From Gemmiger sp. An50 (GTDB lineage Bacteria > Bacillota > Clostridia > Oscillospirales > Ruminococcaceae), in contig NZ_NFID01000017.1 of NCBI RefSeq assembly GCF_002161595.1, positions 1 through 64,000 of the forward strand: a stretch of DNA of 64,000 nt. The letters run 5' to 3'. This document shows positions 6,543-14,423 of the stretch, piece after piece (positions within the stretch are counted from its first letter, which is position 1; each line of letters opens with the position of its first letter). The position numbers and the translations under genes were made by a program. The notes beneath the pieces are model-generated. The model did no database searches. It had not been told where the DNA came from and worked only from the letters and a program-made list of their open reading frames with translations.

Positions 6543-8885
6543 TCACGGGCCCCAGAAGCCTTGCAGCTGATCGGCCAGCTGGTCCGGGCCGTAGAGCCAG
6601 CGGCAGTGAGCCCAGTGGCTGGGGAAGAGATGGCGGTATTCCGCCCGGGAAAAGCGGCTGTCGATGAGCAGCACCACGCCCTTGTCCTTCGGGGTGCGGA
6701 TGACCCGCCCCGCCGCCTGCAGCACCTTGTTGAAGCCCGGGTACTGGTAGGCGTAGGCAAAGCCGCTGCCCCGGCTCTCTTCAAAGTAATCCCGCAGGAT
6801 TTCCTGCCGGGGATTCACCTGGGGCAGCCCCACGCCCACGATGGCAGTGCCGATCAGCCGCTCGCCCGCCAGGTCCACGCCCTCGCCGAACACGCCGCCC
6901 ATCACACCGAAGCCCAGAAGAGTCTCGGTGGCGTCCGGCTGGAAGGCGTCCAGAAAATCCTTACGGGCCTGCTCATCCATGCCCGGCTGCTGCACCAGGG
7001 TTCGAACGCCGGGAAACAGTTCCTCGAAGCGCTCCAGTACCTGGGTCAGATAGCTGTAGCTGGGGAAAAAGGCCATGTAATTGCCGGTACGGCCCCGGCA
7101 CATTTCGTAGAGATACTGGGCTACTGGTTCGATGCTCTGTTGCCGGTCCTTGTAGCGGGTGCTCACGTCCGCGGCACAGAACAGGCCCAGGTTTTCGGTG
7201 GGGAAGGGGCTGGGCAGCGCGGCGCAGCGGGCTTCGGCGCAGCCCAGAATGTCCCGGTAATAATCCATGGGGGACAGGGTGGCGCTGAACAGCACCGCGC
7301 CCCGCCCGCTGGAAAAGCTCTGGTCCAGAAAGGCGCTGGGGTCCAGGCAGAGCTGACTGATGCGCACGTCGGTGCCGAAGGCTGCCATCTGGGTCACATA
7401 GTGGTCATCGTACCGTTCGGCCACCCGCAGGTATCCCCGCAGCTCGAAGTAAAGAGCCAGGATCAGGTCATGAGCGGTGCCTTCCCGGTGCTCAGTGAGC
7501 CATTCCTCCATGGGGCCGGTGACCCGGCTGATTACCCGGTTCAACCCGGTGCGGGCTTCCTTTTCAAAGAAGGTGCGGTTTTCCGCCTCGTCGCACTGAC
7601 GGCGCAGCTCCACGAATTCGTCATTCAGTTTGCCCAGAGCGGTTTTCAGCTTGCTTTTGCCCTTGCCCAGGGCCTTGCGGGCCTCCAATACTTGGCTTTT
7701 TAAAAGGCTGGCCGAGTGCATCTCCCGGGCCCGGTCCGGCAGGTTGTGGGCCTCGTCCACCAGGAACAGATAGTCGCCGCCGCTCTCAAAAAAGCGCTTC
7801 AGGCTGACCACCGGGTCGAACAGGTAGTTGTAATCTCCCACGATCACATCGCACCAGAGCGAGAGGTCCAGCCCCAGCTCGAAGGGGCAGACGGTGAAGC
7901 GCCGGGCCAGGTTCTCCAGAGCGGCGCGGGTGAACTCGTTTTCGTCCAGCGCCTGCCACAGGGCATCCCGGATGCGGTCGTAGTAGCCGTTGGCGTAGGG
8001 GCAGGCCTCGGGAGTGCATTCCCGCTGCTCCAGCAGGCAGATGGTGTCCTTGGCGGTGAGAGTAATGCTTTTCAGCGAAAGGCAGGGCTGGCTTTTGCGC
8101 AGCAAGGCCAGCGCATCCTCCGCCGCCTGCCGGGTGGTGGTGCGGGCGGTGAGATAAAATACCCGCTCGCCGCAGCCCTCGCCCATGGCCTTGAGAGCGG
8201 GAAACAGGGTGCTCATGGTTTTGCCGATGCCGGTGGGCGCCTGGCAGAGCAGACGGCCCTTGTCCCGCAGGGTCCGGTACACCGCCCCTGCCAGAGCGTA
8301 CTGGCCCGCCCGGTATTCCTCAAAGGGGAACCGCAGCGTTTGCAGCGCCTCGCCTCGGGTCACCTGCCAGGCGGCGGCCCGCTTGGCCCAGGGGGCATAC
8401 CGGGCCAGCAGATCCAGCACAAAGTCCTCCAGCTGGCGGGCGGTGAATTCCCGGCGGAAATCCACCACCACCTCGTCGTCTACCTGAAAATAGGTCAGCC
8501 GCACCGCGATGGCATCCAGCCCGTGCTGCCGGGCGTAGATGGCCGCGTATACCTGCCCCTGGGCCCAGTGCACCGGGTTCATGTCCTCGTGGATCTGGTC
8601 GGTGGGAGTGGTCACAGTCTTGATCTCATCCACCACGGTCAGGCCGTCCTCATCGGTGAAGATGCCATCCGCCCGGCCATCCACCAGATAGTCCACCTCT
8701 TCCACAGTGTATTCCTGCTTCAGGTAGACCTCGGCCTCGTAGCCGGGCCCGGCCTGCTTTTGCAGCCGCCGGTGGATGCGCGCGCCCTCATTGGCACGGT
8801 CAAAGCCGGTGAACCGGCTGTCGATGCTGCCGGTCTGCAATAGAAACTCCACCAGCTGCCGCACCGATAGATGGATTTGTTCCAT
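6543..8885 (-). CDS. XPD/DinG-like DNA helicase with N-terminal PD-(D/E)XK nuclease domain
   Basis: 780 residues. The N-terminus is a Cas4/RecB-type nuclease-like module: Asp73 (in DGRADG) and E87-I-K89 (in VVDEIKT) form the expected D...ExK site. A superfamily 2 helicase of the XPD/DinG (DEAD_2) group follows: Walker A APTGIGKT at about 215, an iron-sulfur-type Cys set (QREC, EACPY, then VCPFE, about 285-335), the LVDEAHN box at about 375, and motif VI QAAGRVIRT near the C-terminus. It probably unwinds 5'-tailed or branched DNA during repair. The start at 8885 has AGGAGG ten bases upstream; an in-frame Met 21 codons earlier lacks one. The gene follows the P-loop ATPase at 8945 and is likely cotranscribed with it. 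Confidence 0.85.
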   Translation of the reverse strand: MEQIHLSVRQLVEFLLQTGSIDSRFTGFDRANEGARIHRRLQKQAGPGYEAEVYLKQEYTVEEVDYLVDGRADGIFTDEDGLTVVDEIKTVTTPTDQIHEDMNPVHWAQGQVYAAIYARQHGLDAIAVRLTYFQVDDEVVVDFRREFTARQLEDFVLDLLARYAPWAKRAAAWQVTRGEALQTLRFPFEEYRAGQYALAGAVYRTLRDKGRLLCQAPTGIGKTMSTLFPALKAMGEGCGERVFYLTARTTTRQAAEDALALLRKSQPCLSLKSITLTAKDTICLLEQRECTPEACPYANGYYDRIRDALWQALDENEFTRAALENLARRFTVCPFELGLDLSLWCDVIVGDYNYLFDPVVSLKRFFESGGDYLFLVDEAHNLPDRAREMHSASLLKSQVLEARKALGKGKSKLKTALGKLNDEFVELRRQCDEAENRTFFEKEARTGLNRVISRVTGPMEEWLTEHREGTAHDLILALYFELRGYLRVAERYDDHYVTQMAAFGTDVRISQLCLDPSAFLDQSFSSGRGAVLFSATLSPMDYYRDILGCAEARCAALPSPFPTENLGLFCAADVSTRYKDRQQSIEPVAQYLYEMCRGRTGNYMAFFPSYSYLTQVLERFEELFPGVRTLVQQPGMDEQARKDFLDAFQPDATETLLGFGVMGGVFGEGVDLAGERLIGTAIVGVGLPQVNPRQEILRDYFEESRGSGFAYAYQYPGFNKVLQAAGRVIRTPKDKGVVLLIDSRFSRAEYRHLFPSHWAHCRWLYGPDQLADQLQGFWGP

Positions 8886-8944
8886 GGAAAAAGCCCCTCC
8901 TGCGATACACATTGAAACCATTGTATCACAAAAGGGGCGCTCGG

Positions 8945-10024
8945 TCACGCAAACAGGGTTTTGGTCAGCTGTGCGGCGATTTCGTCCAGCTGGGAGAAAT
9001 CCGCCGCTGTGCGGTAGTAGCCCTCCAGCTCGTCGTGGCTAGCCTTGGCCTGCCGCTGGGCCTCGCTGGCAAGCTCCAGCAGCTCGGCTGCCGCTTTTCG
9101 GTCAAACCGCAGCCGGGCACGCAGGCTGCGCAACCCACCCTTTTCCAGAAAACGGGTGCAGTGTATGTTCTGCCGGTTTGTCAGATCCATGGGATGCCAG
9201 GAATTTCCGGTCAAAAAGGCAAGGCGCAGCTCCGGGATAAACAGATGGTCGATCACGTTCTCCCGCAGCGGGCAGGGGCAGGTGATGATGGCATAGCCCC
9301 GTTCCAGCGCGATCTGGCGCAGTAGGGCCAGCGCCAGCGGGGCCGCCGCACCCTGCTCGTCGTGCAGTACGATGCATTCGCTGGCCAGGGTCTCCACCGT
9401 GTTCAAAAAGACCATCCGACCCTTGGGGGTTACGGCGCTCAGCAGACGGATGCTCTCGCTGCCGGAGTGGCCGGTGCGGGGCAACCTGCGGGAACCCAGC
9501 CGCCGGGCCCAGCCCAGAAGCTTTTCCTCGTTCACCAGCGGTGCAACCAGACGGCGGCTGTCCTCCAAAAGGGCGGCGGCTGCCCGGATGGACCGGCCTG
9601 CCTGTTCCTGCAAAGCGGAGCAGCGGCGGAACAGGGCCACGATCTCGCCCCGGTGGGTGGTCAGGTAATCCGTGTCCAGCACATGGTGCAGGTCCACCAC
9701 CTGCTGCACCGCGCCGGGATAAGCAGGCTCCACCACATGGGGGGCGGTGGCGTCAATGATGGCCGCCCGGGGCTTGGAGAAGATCACCCCGTCCAGACTG
9801 TCCGGGTCGGAGGAGCAGTGAATGCGCTCCACCGGCAGGGGGCTGGCCTGGGCCAGACGGTTCATCAGGGTGCTTTTGCCGCAGCCGGGGCCCGCTTTGA
9901 TCAGATACAGAGGTACCTGTTCCTGGGTGTCCAGCCAGTCAAAGTACCCTTGGAACCCCTTCGGCCCCAGAGCGCCCATAAAGAAATCCGCGTTGTTTGC
10001 CATGGTATTTGAAAGTTTTTTCAT
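8945..10024 (-). CDS. P-loop ATPase of unknown role (PRK06851-like)
   Basis: A 359-residue cytosolic protein. A Walker A motif (IKAGPGCGKST, about residues 45-55) and hydrophobic strands such as RAAIIDATAPHVVE and GYAIITCP mark a P-loop NTPase. It resembles the conserved Clostridia/Bacilli ATPase family filed as PRK06851, whose role is unknown. The ATG at 10024 is chosen because GAGGTG stands seven bases upstream; a GTG five codons earlier overlaps that site. It lies 59 bases before the nuclease-helicase gene on the same strand. A DNA-linked function is possible from context only. Confidence 0.65.
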   Translation of the reverse strand: MKKLSNTMANNADFFMGALGPKGFQGYFDWLDTQEQVPLYLIKAGPGCGKSTLMNRLAQASPLPVERIHCSSDPDSLDGVIFSKPRAAIIDATAPHVVEPAYPGAVQQVVDLHHVLDTDYLTTHRGEIVALFRRCSALQEQAGRSIRAAAALLEDSRRLVAPLVNEEKLLGWARRLGSRRLPRTGHSGSESIRLLSAVTPKGRMVFLNTVETLASECIVLHDEQGAAAPLALALLRQIALERGYAIITCPCPLRENVIDHLFIPELRLAFLTGNSWHPMDLTNRQNIHCTRFLEKGGLRSLRARLRFDRKAAAELLELASEAQRQAKASHDELEGYYRTAADFSQLDEIAAQLTKTLFA

Positions 10025-10088
10025 CCCGCAACACCTCACTTTTGGCCCATCCTATGCGGAGCGGTGTGAGGGTGTGCGGCGGGCGGTG

Positions 10089-10117
10089 TTGCAAAGTGAC
10101 TGACGGACTGGTATAAT
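10089..10117 (+). promoter_or_regulatory. promoter of the DUF4870-like gene
   Basis: TTGCAA (10089-10094), 17-base spacer, TATAAT (10112-10117), about 60 bases before the start codon. Confidence 0.75.
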
Positions 10118-10178
10118 CAGAAGAAATGATTTGTCGAACCAGCCCGAAACCGGCCGGTTTTCAACATGAGGTGGATTT

Positions 10179-10502
10179 ATGGATCGAAAAGCAACGAATA
10201 TTGTGGCATATCTCACGCTGGTGGGCTGGTTTCTGGCCTACTTTGTGGGCGACCGGTATAATTCCCGGTTCCATCTGAATCAGGCACTGGTGCTGAACCT
10301 GTTTTTCCTGGTGCTGCGGGTAGTCTCCTCGGTGGCAAGCTGGGTTCTGGGCTGGATTCCGCTGGTGGGCTGGATCGTGATGCTGGCGTTGAATCTGGTA
10401 AGCCTGCTGGGTCTGGTGCTCTGGATTCTGGGCCTGGTCTACGCCGTACAGGACAAGGAGCAGCCGGTTCCCCTGGTGGGCTACATCCGTCTGCTGCGCT
10501 GA
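10179..10502 (+). CDS. small membrane protein, DUF4870/Tic20-like
   Basis: 107 residues with about three hydrophobic helices (residues about 7-24, 35-58 and 62-90). The pattern NIVAYLTLVGW, then RFHLNQALVLNLFF, then IPLVGWIVMLAL is typical of the DUF4870 (Tic20-like) membrane family. No enzymatic residues are seen. The gene has its own promoter and GAGGTGG upstream of the ATG, and it precedes the MATE exporter, which has a separate promoter. Function unknown. Confidence 0.65.
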   Translation: MDRKATNIVAYLTLVGWFLAYFVGDRYNSRFHLNQALVLNLFFLVLRVVSSVASWVLGWIPLVGWIVMLALNLVSLLGLVLWILGLVYAVQDKEQPVPLVGYIRLLR

Positions 10503-10532
10503 TACGGGCGAAAAAATTCCGCAAATTTCCAC

Positions 10533-10562
10533 TTGACAAGCAGCCGGGCGGGGTGCTATTAT
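10533..10562 (+). promoter_or_regulatory. promoter of the MATE transcription unit
   Basis: A consensus TTGACA (10533-10538), 18-base spacer and TATTAT (10557-10562); the overlapping TATAAT is at 10560-10565. The predicted transcript starts near 10572, just before the structured leader. Confidence 0.8.
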
Positions 10563-10571
10563 AATACCCGC

Positions 10572-10680
10572 CGAAACGCCGGGGATTTGTGACCGGCAAT
10601 TTAATATGCGAAAAACCGCAGGGCTATAAATTTTCCTGTTTCTGATTCACAAACAGGGGATTGTAGCCCTGTTTTTTTGT
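10572..10680 (+). ncRNA. riboswitch-like leader with terminator, candidate guanidine-IV (mepA) class
   Basis: The leader of the MATE exporter gene holds hairpin P1 (10578-10582/10593-10597, loop GGATTTGTGA) and hairpin P2 (10635-10641/10651-10657, CCTGTTT/AAACAGG, loop CTGATTCAC). GTGA of loop 1 (10589-10592) is complementary to TCAC of loop 2 (10647-10650), allowing a kissing interaction; the match extends to seven bases (10586-10592 with 10647-10653). The 3' arm of P2 can instead pair with 10667-10674 (AAACAGGG/CCCTGTTT), forming a terminator stem followed by T72-T78. A further competing stem, 10619-10626/10664-10671, is possible. Two kissing hairpins overlapping a terminator upstream of a MATE gene fit the guanidine-IV class; class assignment is inference. 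Confidence 0.6.
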
Positions 10681-10697
10681 GCCAAGGAGGAACCGGA

Positions 10698-12056
10698 ATG
10701 ACCGAACGAATCAACCAGAACCCCATGGGCAGCCGGCCGGTACTGCCGTTGCTGGTGAGCATGTCGCTGCCGCCCATTTTATCCATGCTGAGCCAGTCGC
10801 TGTACAACGTGGTGGACAGCATCTTCGTCGCCCGCCTGAGCAGCGATGCCCTCACCGCCGTTTCGCTGGCCTATCCGCTGCAGAATCTGGTGCTGGCGGT
10901 AGCGGTGGGCTACGGCGTGGGCTCCAATGCCTTTGTTGCCCGTAGCCTGGGCCAGGGGGATCAGCGCAGCGTGGACAAAGCCGCCTCTATGGGTATGGTG
11001 TTCACCGGCATTCACGCGCTGGCGTTTTTGCTGATCGGCCTGTTTGGCAGTGAGCCCTTCCTGCGGCTGTTCACCACCGATGAGCAGGTGCTGGCCATGA
11101 GCCTGGTGTACACCCGCATCGTTATCTGTCTTGCTTTCGGCAGCCTGTTCCACATCTACATTGAGAAACTGCTGCAGTCGGTGGGCAACATGTTCGTGCC
11201 CATGATTTTGCAGGGCGTGGGCGCAATTGTGAACATCGTGCTGGACCCCATCCTGATCTTCGGCCTGCTGGGTGCGCCCCGCATGGGCGTGGCGGGTGCT
11301 GCGGTGGCCACCGTGGCCGGGCAGATGACCGCCTGCACCATGGCGATGATCTATTTCTTCCGGGCCAAAACCGGTATGCATATTACCCGCAAGGACATGA
11401 AGGTGGACTGGAACATCGCCTGCAAGATCTACGGCGTGGGCGTGCCCTCCTGCCTGATGACCGCCATGCCCAGCCTGCTGGTGGGTGTGCTGAACGCTCT
11501 GCTGGTGGAGCTGCACGCGCTGGCCGTGGCAGTGTTCGGCCTGTACTTCAAGCTGCAGACCTTTGTGTACATGCCTGCCAACGGTCTGATCCAGGGGATG
11601 CGCCCCATCGTGAGCTACAACTACGGCGCGCGTCAGAAGCACCGGATGCATTCCACCATCCGCTGGAGCCTGACTCTCACCGCCGCGATCATGGCGCTGG
11701 GCACCCTGATCGCCTGGCTGCTGCCGGAACAGATCATGGCCCTCTTCGACGCGGACAGCGCCATGGTGGCCATCGGTGTGCCCATGCTGCGCATCACCAG
11801 TCTGGGCTTCCTGGTCTCCACCTTCGGTACCGTGCTGGCCGGATGTTTTGAGGCTTTGGGCAAGGGAATGCAGTCGCTGGCGGTGTCGCTCATCCGGCAG
11901 CTGGTGGTCATTCCGCCGCTGGCACTGGTGTTTTCCCGCTTCTGGGAGCTGAATGGCGTGTGGGCGTCTTTCCCGGTGGCCGAGACTCTGGCCGCGCTGG
12001 CTGCGGTGGTGCTCTACCGAAGCATGATGCGCCGCATCGACGGGACCATGGAATAA
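10698..12056 (+). CDS. mepA: MATE family multidrug/cation exporter
   Basis: A 452-residue inner-membrane antiporter with the usual 12-helix pattern in two halves. The N-terminal LSQSLYNVVDSIFVARL and the middle GVAGAAVATVAGQ stretch are typical of MATE/DinF-NorM proteins, which expel cationic drugs or small toxic cations using Na+ or H+ gradients. The ATG at 10698 is set by AAGGAGG seven bases upstream; an in-frame GTG seven codons earlier would overlap the leader terminator. If the leader is a guanidine-IV riboswitch, guanidinium would be a regulator and possible substrate. The symbol follows the name used for genes behind that riboswitch class. Confidence 0.85.
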   Translation: MTERINQNPMGSRPVLPLLVSMSLPPILSMLSQSLYNVVDSIFVARLSSDALTAVSLAYPLQNLVLAVAVGYGVGSNAFVARSLGQGDQRSVDKAASMGMVFTGIHALAFLLIGLFGSEPFLRLFTTDEQVLAMSLVYTRIVICLAFGSLFHIYIEKLLQSVGNMFVPMILQGVGAIVNIVLDPILIFGLLGAPRMGVAGAAVATVAGQMTACTMAMIYFFRAKTGMHITRKDMKVDWNIACKIYGVGVPSCLMTAMPSLLVGVLNALLVELHALAVAVFGLYFKLQTFVYMPANGLIQGMRPIVSYNYGARQKHRMHSTIRWSLTLTAAIMALGTLIAWLLPEQIMALFDADSAMVAIGVPMLRITSLGFLVSTFGTVLAGCFEALGKGMQSLAVSLIRQLVVIPPLALVFSRFWELNGVWASFPVAETLAALAAVVLYRSMMRRIDGTME

Positions 12057-12072
12057 AAAAGAAAGAGATGGA

Positions 12073-12122
12073 AAAAGCGCCCGCGCGGCTGCCGGTCCGG
12101 CAGCTTGTGTGGGCGCTTTTGT
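12073..12122. terminator. bidirectional terminator between MATE and VOC genes
   Basis: AAAAGCGCCC (12073-12082) pairs with GGGCGCTTTT (12111-12120) around an inner GCTGCC/GGCAGC stem. The two flanking genes converge on it. Confidence 0.8.
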
Positions 12123-12133
12123 GCGCGTTAAAA

Positions 12134-12505
12134 TCAGTGCTTGGCAGGCAGAATCTCCAGCCAGTAGCCGTCCGGGTCCTGGATGAAGTAGATGCCCATG
12201 GCTTTGTTCTCAAAGCAGATGCAGCCCATCTCCTTGTGCAGGACGTGGGCGGCCTCGAAATCGTCGGTGCGGAAGGCCAGGTGGAACTCGCAGTCGCCCA
12301 GGTTGTAGGGGCGGTCCATGTCCCGCATCCAGGTGAGCTCCAGTTGGAAGTCGCTCTCCTCGTTGGCCAGGTAGACGATGATGAAGGAATCGTCCTTGGC
12401 AGTGATGCGCCGCACTTCCTTCAGGCCCAGAGCCTTTTCGTAGAACTCCATTGAGCGGCCCAGGTCATAGACGTTGTAGTTTTCGTGGATCATTTTGAAT
12501 TTCAT
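12134..12505 (-). CDS. gloA: VOC family glyoxalase I-like protein
   Basis: A 123-residue single-domain vicinal oxygen chelate protein, the size of bacterial glyoxalase I. The N-terminal YNVYDLGRSMEFYEKALGLKE and C-terminal IYFIQDPDGYWLEIL are the two beta-alpha-beta-beta-beta halves that place metal ligands (N-terminal His, central His/Glu, final Glu). Glyoxalase I isomerises the methylglyoxal hemithioacetal; other VOC reactions remain possible. The ATG at 12505 has AAAGGAA upstream and removes a 32-residue extension that looks like read-through of the upstream region. Confidence 0.8.
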   Translation of the reverse strand: MKFKMIHENYNVYDLGRSMEFYEKALGLKEVRRITAKDDSFIIVYLANEESDFQLELTWMRDMDRPYNLGDCEFHLAFRTDDFEAAHVLHKEMGCICFENKAMGIYFIQDPDGYWLEILPAKH

Positions 12506-12551
12506 TGCAAAAATTCCTTTCTGGAATGGATTGATAAAAGTGGGTGCCGCC

Positions 12552-13220
12552 TTAGCCCTGCCACACCTCTTCCGCGCGAATGCGGGCAAGATAGGGCGCA
12601 AGCTCCGGCCGCTTCAGGTAGGCCAGCATCCCGGCCCGGTTGTCGAAGCAATGCATGGGGAACACATTGTCGCAGCGGCAGGCCTTTAAAAAGTCCACGA
12701 AACCCCACCAGGCGTTTTCCTCCTGCCGGGGGTCCAGCGGAACAAAAGCCGCGTCGAAAAAGCGGCCCCGGATGCGGTCCAGCTCCTCGTGGAAAGCCTT
12801 GTCGTGCCAGGCGTTCTGCTGGTCCGGTTCGCCCTCCCAGTGCCACCAGTTCAGATCGCCCGCATGGTAGAACCATAACCCCTCGGCCCGCACCAGAAAG
12901 GCGCAGCCCTCATCGGTGGAGCGCAGGGTCTCAATGTGAAGGCCCTGCCAGTCGTACCGGCTGCGGGGCGCGGCGGGCAGCACATTGGCCGAGCGCCGGG
13001 CGGGAATGTTCTCGTCCAGCACATAAAATACGTTGGGATGGCTCTCGTTCAGCTCCCACACAGCGGGGGAGTAGTGGTCGTGGTGCCGGTGGGAGGAAAA
13101 GACGAACAAGGTCTTTTCTGCATCCAGCGGGGGCAGCGGGCCCTGGAAGTAGTCAAACAGCAGCAGAGTGTGGTCCAGCTCCACCAGAAAGCAGCTGTGG
13201 CAGATGTGAGTGATCTTCAT
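12552..13220 (-). CDS. MBL-fold metallo-hydrolase
   Basis: 222 residues. It opens like the UlaG/RNase Z-like branch (ITHICHSCFLVELD) and carries the metal motif HRHHDH (in SSHRHHDHYS), close to the canonical HxHxDH. A later His in FYHAGDLNWWHW and one in FPMHCFD complete the metal-ligand set. Substrate unknown; likely a cytosolic Zn- or Fe-dependent hydrolase. AAGGAG stands five bases from the ATG. It follows ddh on the same strand with a 34-base gap and precedes the VOC gene, so the three may form one unit. Confidence 0.8.
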   Translation of the reverse strand: MKITHICHSCFLVELDHTLLLFDYFQGPLPPLDAEKTLFVFSSHRHHDHYSPAVWELNESHPNVFYVLDENIPARRSANVLPAAPRSRYDWQGLHIETLRSTDEGCAFLVRAEGLWFYHAGDLNWWHWEGEPDQQNAWHDKAFHEELDRIRGRFFDAAFVPLDPRQEENAWWGFVDFLKACRCDNVFPMHCFDNRAGMLAYLKRPELAPYLARIRAEEVWQG

Positions 13221-13254
13221 AAAATCTCCTTGGGGATGAATGTTGCGCTCCGGC

Positions 13255-14241
13255 TTACAGCAGCTGACGGCGCAGTTCCTCGCCGCTCAGAGGGCTGAGC
13301 AGGGCAGGCGGAACGTCCAGAATGGTCTTGCAGCCGGTCTGCCCGGCGGTGTGCATCCGGTGTACCGCACGGGCGCAGGCTGCCAGCACGCTGGCGGTGA
13401 ATTCCGGATTGGAGTCCAGCTTCAGGCTGTATTCCACCGTGGCGGTGTGTTCCTCATTCCAGCCGGTCAGGCCGCTGCGCAGTACGCTGCCGCCATGGGG
13501 CAGACCGCTGTGCTCAGCGCGCAGCTGCTCCAGGCTCACAAAGGTGACGGTGGTGTCGTAGTCCGCAAAATAGTTGGGCATGGTCTTGATCTCCTGCTCA
13601 ATGCGAGCAAGATCTGCCCCGGGCTTCGCGGCCACATAGCATTCCCGAGTGTGCTTTTGCCGGGTGGTCAGGGTGGGCCGCTGACCGGCGCGTACCTGCT
13701 CCAAAGCCTCGGGCACCGGTACGGTGTACTGGCGGGCATCCTCCACGCCCTCAATGCGGCGGATGGCGTCGGAGTGGCCCTGGCTCACGCCCTTGCCCCA
13801 GAAGGTATAGGTGCCGCCCTGGGGCAGGATGGCCTCGGCGTATACCCGGTTCAGCGAGAACAGGCCCGGGTCCCAGCCGCCGCTGATCAGGGCAGTGGTG
13901 CCCGCAGCTTTTGCGGCGGCGTCCACCGCGGCAAAGTGCTCGGGAATTTTGGCATGGGTGTCAAAGCTGTCCACCAGATTGAACCAGCGGGCCAGCTCAG
14001 GGGTCTGTACCGGCAGGTCGGTGGCGCTGCCGCCGCACAGAATCATCACGTCGATCTTACCGGCCCAGTCGGCCGCGTCGCTTGCCGCTACCACCGGTAC
14101 GCCCTCAGTCAGGGGAGAAATGCTGGCCGGGTCCCGCCGGGTGAAGATCGCCGCCAGCTCCAGGTCCGGGTTCTGGCGCACCGCGCACTCGGTGCCCCGG
14201 CCCAGATTGCCGTAACCAAAAATACCAATCCGAATCGCCAT
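13255..14241 (-). CDS. ddh: meso-diaminopimelate D-dehydrogenase
   Basis: 328 residues, the family length. The N-terminal Rossmann loop GIFGYGNLGRG (residues 6-16) binds NADP(H). ILCGGSATD, the SFDTHAKIPEHF segment and SGGWDPGLFSLNR (the substrate-gripping loop) are diagnostic. The enzyme makes meso-diaminopimelate from tetrahydrodipicolinate, ammonia and NADPH in one step, feeding lysine and peptidoglycan synthesis and bypassing the acylated DapD/E/F route. GAGGGAGC precedes the ATG. No other lysine-pathway genes are nearby. Confidence 0.92.
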   Translation of the reverse strand: MAIRIGIFGYGNLGRGTECAVRQNPDLELAAIFTRRDPASISPLTEGVPVVAASDAADWAGKIDVMILCGGSATDLPVQTPELARWFNLVDSFDTHAKIPEHFAAVDAAAKAAGTTALISGGWDPGLFSLNRVYAEAILPQGGTYTFWGKGVSQGHSDAIRRIEGVEDARQYTVPVPEALEQVRAGQRPTLTTRQKHTRECYVAAKPGADLARIEQEIKTMPNYFADYDTTVTFVSLEQLRAEHSGLPHGGSVLRSGLTGWNEEHTATVEYSLKLDSNPEFTASVLAACARAVHRMHTAGQTGCKTILDVPPALLSPLSGEELRRQLL

Positions 14242-14355
14242 AAGTAAGCTCCCTCCATTGGTTTTTTATAAAATATTTGTTCTATTATAGCATGAATGAA
14301 AGGCGATTGAGAAGTGAGAGAAAGCGGGAACAAAAAAGAACTGCATTGGGAAAAG

Positions 14356-14394
14356 AAACGCCCTGGGTGCCAGAGTGCGGCACACAGGGCGTTT
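14356..14394. terminator. terminator between the ECF operon and ddh
   Basis: AAACGCCCTG (14356-14365) pairs with CAGGGCGTTT (14385-14394), with an inner GTGCC/GGCAC. The minus-strand side is followed by a T-rich tract, so it mainly ends the ECF sigma operon. Confidence 0.75.
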
Positions 14395-14423
14395 TGAAAT
14401 AGGGCAGATGCAATTTGTTATGA

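Noticed and set aside
6372-8843. Long plus-strand frames across the helicase gene
   Set aside because: The minus-strand helicase has complete motifs; the plus-strand frames are Gly/Ala/His-rich antisense artefacts.
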